A stretch of DNA of 64,000 bases from Streptomyces lateritius (GTDB lineage: Bacteria > Actinomycetota > Actinomycetes > Streptomycetales > Streptomycetaceae): positions 19,010-83,009 of the forward strand of contig NZ_BMTO01000018.1 of assembly GCF_014649715.1 (NCBI RefSeq), in the 5' to 3' direction. The translations under genes were made by a program, and so were the position numbers. The notes below the pieces were generated by a model. The model was not told where the DNA came from and did not search any database. It worked only from the letters and a program-made list of their open reading frames with translations. Shown piece after piece: positions 61,274 through 64,000 of this stretch (positions are counted from its first letter, which is position 1; each line of letters opens with the position of its first letter).

Positions 61274-61507
61274 ATGGGTGCACACAGGCGGAAGTGCGAC
61301 TGGTGCGGCAGCGGTACGCCCATTGTCCGGGACATGGACCCGGTCAACACCGACTACCAGTACTGGTGCGAGGAGTGCGCCCGGGCGCTGATCATAAAAG
61401 GCGACCCCATCGAGACGTACCGAGAGCTCGAAGGGGAGCCGATCTACGGCCGGCTCCTCGACGAGCACTGCACCCTCAAGCGGTTCTACTCCTTCGCCAC
61501 GGCCTGA
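61274..61507 (+). CDS. Small Cys-rich protein
   Basis: 77 residues from ATG 61274 (GTG 61271 adds one). A CDWC and CEEC pair (RKCDWCGSGTPIV ... YQYWCEECARALI) suggests one zinc site, then a basic and aromatic C-terminal part (DEHCTLKRFYSFATA). The composition is typical of short regulatory or assembly proteins; no family assigned. It starts 3 bp after the zinc-ribbon gene, so the two probably share a transcript, and its 3' end overlaps the convergent GT87 gene by 22 bp. Confidence 0.65.
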   Translation: MGAHRRKCDWCGSGTPIVRDMDPVNTDYQYWCEECARALIIKGDPIETYRELEGEPIYGRLLDEHCTLKRFYSFATA

Positions 61508-62721
61508 CGCCCTCGCGTCAGGGCGCGACCGGCGTATCCGAGGAACAGCGCCGTCACCGTCAGCGGATAGACCGCCGACAGCAGCATCTGACCGGCGTTC
61601 TGGTCGAGTTCGGGCCGTCCCGGGTCGTGCGGGACCCACCACAGCGCGAACGAGACGAAGGCCAGTGCCACGGCGGCCACCGCCCAGCCGGGCCGCACGC
61701 GGTCCCGGCGGTCCACGAGCAGGACGAGCAGCGGCACGCACCACACCCAGTGGTGCGACCAGGAGATCGGACTGATCATCAGGGCCGTGACGGCGCAGAC
61801 GATCACGGACAGCGCCTTGTCCCCGCGCAGCGCGGCCCGCACCGCGAGCACCATCGCCGCGCCACCCAGGACGGCCGCCGTCACCGCCCACCACATGCCC
61901 GGGTCATCGGTGTGCATCAGCCGGGCCAGCACGCCGCGCAGCGACTGGTTGGCGGTCTCCTCGGCGAAGCCGACCCGGCCCGTCTCGAAGAGCGTCCCGG
62001 TCCAGAAGCGCCTGGAGTCGTGCGGAAGGATCAGCGCACTGACCGCCGTCGCGCCCAGGAACACCGCGGTCGCCGTGGCGGCCATGCGGAGCCACTGGTT
62101 CCAGCCCTTCTCCCGGCGCCACAGGAGCAGACCGGCGGCGAGCAGGAGGACGACGAAAAGTCCCGGTGTGAGCTTCACCGCAGTGGCGAGCCCGATCCCG
62201 ACGCCCGCCCAGCGGTTCCCCTCGCGACGGGTGAAGTCCCACAGCACCGCCACCGCGATGAGCAGATTGATCTGCCCGTACCGCAGCGTCGTCCACACCG
62301 GCTCGCACCAGACGACGATCGCCGCCACCCAGAGGGTGGTGCGCCACAGCTGTGTACGGGAAAGGGAGGGACGGACCAGCTGCACGGAGAGCTGGACCAG
62401 CGCGACCACGAGGAGCAGGTTCCCGGCGGTCGCCAGCGTCCGCATCAACGGGACGCCGACGAACGTCAGCGGGACGAACAGCAGCCCCGCGAAAGGCGGG
62501 TACGTCATGGCGAGGTTCGCCGAGGTGGCGCGCATCGCGTAGAGATCGCCGCCCGCGCGGACCGTCTCCCCCTCGGCCCGGTAGACCATCACGTCGAGCA
62601 TGTTCACGTGGGCGAGGCGTTGCGCCACCCAGAAGGCCATGAACGACAGGAGACAGGTCGCCGCGGCGGTGGCGAGGGGCCACTGGCGGGCGCGGGTTCG
62701 GGCGAGCACGGACACGGTCAC
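61486..62721 (-). CDS. GT87 (DUF2029) polyprenyl-phosphate mannosyltransferase-like membrane protein
   Basis: 411 residues from GTG 62721; the longer frame to 62874 runs into tRNA-Ala and is rejected. About ten membrane helices. GT-C features: the acidic MLDVMVYRAEGETVRAGGDLYA loop after helix 1 (catalytic Asp), TYPPFAGLLFVPL, WGQxN-type LRYGQINLLIAVAVL, and VKLTPGLFVVLLLAAG. It resembles PimE-type alpha-1,2-mannosyltransferases that use polyprenyl-phosphomannose outside the membrane. TAAGGT lies 8 nt before the start (leaderless). Acceptor unknown. Confidence 0.85.
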   Translation of the reverse strand: MTVSVLARTRARQWPLATAAATCLLSFMAFWVAQRLAHVNMLDVMVYRAEGETVRAGGDLYAMRATSANLAMTYPPFAGLLFVPLTFVGVPLMRTLATAGNLLLVVALVQLSVQLVRPSLSRTQLWRTTLWVAAIVVWCEPVWTTLRYGQINLLIAVAVLWDFTRREGNRWAGVGIGLATAVKLTPGLFVVLLLAAGLLLWRREKGWNQWLRMAATATAVFLGATAVSALILPHDSRRFWTGTLFETGRVGFAEETANQSLRGVLARLMHTDDPGMWWAVTAAVLGGAAMVLAVRAALRGDKALSVIVCAVTALMISPISWSHHWVWCVPLLVLLVDRRDRVRPGWAVAAVALAFVSFALWWVPHDPGRPELDQNAGQMLLSAVYPLTVTALFLGYAGRALTRGRQAVAKE

Positions 62722-62729
62722 AGAGGGGG

Positions 62730-62735
62730 ACCTTA
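62730..62735 (-). promoter_or_regulatory. -10 box of the GT87 gene
   Basis: Minus-strand TAAGGT, 8 nt before GTG 62721. Confidence 0.4.
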
Positions 62736-62766
62736 CCCGGCGGCCTCCGAGCGCCGGGGAAACGAT

Positions 62767-62796
62767 TTGGTGATCCCCCGAGGAGCCGGTTAATGT
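62767..62796 (+). promoter_or_regulatory. Promoter of the second tRNA-Ala
   Basis: TTGGTG (62767-62772), 18-bp spacer, TAATGT (62791-62796), 45 bp before the mature 5' end. Confidence 0.45.
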
Positions 62797-62841
62797 TCTG
62801 TCTGTCGCCGCGGGGGAAACCCGGAACGGGGCGGACAGCAA

Positions 62842-62914
62842 GGGGCTATAGCTCAGTTGGTAGAGCGCCTGCATGGCATGCAGGAGGTCAGGAGTTCAAT
62901 TCTCCTTAGCTCCA
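62842..62914 (+). tRNA. tRNA-Ala (anticodon GGC), copy 2
   Basis: Identical in all 73 bases to copy 1; flanks differ apart from CAG directly after the gene. CCA not encoded. Confidence 0.96.
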
Positions 62915-62920
62915 CAGAAC

Positions 62921-62959
62921 GAAGAAGCGGACCATCCGGATCGGATGGTCCGCTTCTTC
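62921..62959. terminator. Bidirectional terminator after tRNA-Ala copy 2
   Basis: Perfect 18-bp stem (62921-62938 with 62942-62959) followed by CTTT; shared with the convergent NuoF-like gene. Confidence 0.92.
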
Positions 62960-62985
62960 CTTTCGGTCGAGAGGCGGGGGAGGGA

Positions 62986-64000
62986 TCAACCCCTGCCGGA
63001 GTCCAGCGCCTTACGGCCCGTGCCAGGCGGAAGCGCCGGACGCTCCACGGGCGCCTGCTCGATCCGGAGCGCCAGCGCGGGACAGCGGCGTACGGCCCGC
63101 TGCGCCCGCCCCCGCAGATGCATCGGCACGGAGGCGTCGGCGAGCGCCGGGTAGCCGTCCGGGCCCAGTCTGATCAGCTCCGGCACGATGTCCGCGCACA
63201 GCCCGTGTCCCTGGCACAGCGTCCAGTCGACGGCCAGCTTCTCGCCGCTGGGGATCGACTCCTCCGCGTCCTGGTAGCCGGCCGCGGGCAGCGGCAGGAC
63301 CCCTCTGGTCGGCCGCCCGCACCCACCGTCGAGGACATGAGCGGCCAAGTCGTCCGTGAAGGCCGACAGGGTCGAGGCGAAGAAGCGCGCCGAACCGTCC
63401 GGATGCTTGCAGGCGCCCCGGCCCTTCACCGCCTGCGTCACCTCCCGCAGCGCCTCCAGGGCTGCCGGACCGCCGCCGTTCAGCACGTCCGACAGGCCAC
63501 CGGCCGCCGCCGGGAGACCCAGCCGGCACGGGCCGCACTGGCCCGCCGTCTCCGCCGCCAGCCAGCTCGCCACCCGCAGGGACTCGCCGAGCGGGCATGT
63601 CTCGGGACCGATCGGCAGGATCGCCCCCGCCCCGAGCGCCCCGCCGACGGCCGCAAGGGACGCGCGCGAGACGACGGCGTCGTGGACGGCCGCCGCGTCG
63701 ATCCAGTTGCCGTGGTAGCCGCCCGTGAGCACGCCTTGGGGCACCGGGGGGGCGCCGGCGAGCTGGAGCACGTACCGCAGCGGGACACCCGTCGGGACCT
63801 CGACCACCATGGGGCGGGCGACGGCCCCCGAGAGCGTCAGCAGGACCGTGCCGGGCTCGGAGTCCAGCCCCGAGTGGCCGTAGCGGCGCGGCCCGATCCG
63901 GGCGGCCACGGCGAGCTGCGCGAACGTCTCCGCGTTGGACAGCAGCGTCGGCGCGCCCCCCACCCCCGACTCCGCCGCGCGTTCGCGGCGGGCGGCCGGC
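62986..64000 (-). CDS. NuoF-like flavoprotein domain fused to ferredoxin (5' end outside window)
   Basis: At least 337 residues; the start lies beyond the window. The first 200 residues match the C-terminal half of NADH dehydrogenase 51-kDa (NuoF) subunits: GGAPTLLSNAETFAQLA, SLBB domain, and iron-sulfur motif CGPCRLG with a later C in GACKHPDG. The last 75 residues (VDWTLCQGHGLCADIVPEL ... RRCPALAL) are a single-cluster ferredoxin of the kind that serves P450s. Not part of a nuo operon here; probably an electron-transfer protein linking NADH to a redox partner. Confidence 0.8.
   Translation of the reverse strand, partial: PAARRERAAESGVGGAPTLLSNAETFAQLAVAARIGPRRYGHSGLDSEPGTVLLTLSGAVARPMVVEVPTGVPLRYVLQLAGAPPVPQGVLTGGYHGNWIDAAAVHDAVVSRASLAAVGGALGAGAILPIGPETCPLGESLRVASWLAAETAGQCGPCRLGLPAAAGGLSDVLNGGGPAALEALREVTQAVKGRGACKHPDGSARFFASTLSAFTDDLAAHVLDGGCGRPTRGVLPLPAAGYQDAEESIPSGEKLAVDWTLCQGHGLCADIVPELIRLGPDGYPALADASVPMHLRGRAQRAVRRCPALALRIEQAPVERPALPPGTGRKALDSGRG

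Noticed and set aside
60835..62793. Plus-strand open frame of 652 codons
   Set aside because: It runs antisense to the GT87 gene and across the two small Cys-rich genes; composition is Arg/His/Gly-rich shadow translation.
62722..62874. N-terminal extension of the GT87 protein into tRNA-Ala
   Set aside because: The extension translates the antisense of the tRNA; GTG 62721 with a -10 box 8 nt upstream is the better start.
60453..62914. Integrated mobile element at tRNA-Ala
   Set aside because: No integrase, excisionase or att-like extension beyond the tRNA itself; kept only as a duplication/deletion-prone module.

Overview
The window is a stretch of chromosome from a Streptomyces or very close relative. 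The evidence is very high GC with G/C at third codon positions, many GTG starts, paired clpP1-clpP2, a mreBCD-PBP2-RodA cluster, a nickel-type (Nur-box) control site in front of an Fe-type superoxide dismutase, and many genes with a -10 box only about 6-8 nt before the start codon (leaderless transcription). The order pepN - Rv2466c-like - rpiB - nei - tig - clpP1 - clpP2 - clpX - valS - folC - DUF4233 - ndk - rne - rplU - rpmA - obg - proB - proA - nadD - rsfS - phosphatase matches, from memory, the order in Mycobacterium tuberculosis (Rv2467 down to Rv2419c). Most of the window is therefore an old actinobacterial core, and the interesting parts are what Streptomyces has inserted into it.

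Layout. 1-10.5 kb: 5' end of pepN, a DsbA-like mycothiol-type oxidoreductase, sodF with a Nur box, three related amino-acid permeases around bioY, rpiB-nei, and an Eis-type acetyltransferase. 10.6-17.2 kb: SpoIIE/PP2C phosphatase, a small membrane protein, tRNA-Gly and tRNA-Pro, and the folding and proteolysis block tig-clpP1-clpP2-clpX. 17.3-23.7 kb: a PGQ-rich membrane protein, valS, folC, DUF4233, ndk. 23.9-31.7 kb: elongation/spore-wall cluster mreB-mreC-mreD-pbp2-rodA followed by a CYTH-CHAD polyphosphate protein. 31.8-42.3 kb: radical-SAM TIGR03960, a tandem-repeat Trp-rich protein, TIGR03936, RNase E/G with unusual repeats, rplU-rpmA, obg. 42.4-50.0 kb: a wall-glycopolymer block (two GT2 enzymes, one fused to a CDP-glycerol-type glycerophosphotransferase, a GT4, a galE-like epimerase, a GtrA flippase). 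50.0-53.4 kb: proB, an unknown gene, proA. 53.4-60.4 kb: two paralogous membrane proteins, an M48 protease, a small membrane protein, nadD, an atypical LCP/LytR_C protein (PdtA-like), rsfS and a histidine phosphatase. 60.4-64 kb: two identical tRNA-Ala(GGC) genes bracketing an MFS remnant, two small Cys-rich proteins and a GT87 mannosyltransferase-like gene; then the 3' part of a NuoF-ferredoxin fusion.

How it fits together. Proteostasis (Tig, ClpXP1P2), translation and RNA turnover (ValS, L21, L27, Obg, RsfS, RNase E/G) and wall growth dominate. MreBCD/PBP2/RodA, the glycosyltransferase block, the paralogous membrane proteins and the LCP-like protein plausibly form one functional group for lateral/spore-wall peptidoglycan and wall-polymer assembly; literature recalled from S. 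coelicolor (PdtA/SCO2578 and polydiglycosylphosphate) supports this. No CRISPR array, prophage, insertion sequence or secondary-metabolite cluster was seen. The best candidates for undescribed biology are the TIGR03960 - repeat protein - TIGR03936 - RNase E/G neighbourhood, the paralogous pair after proA, the unknown gene between proB and proA, and two genes that appear to start at CTG.
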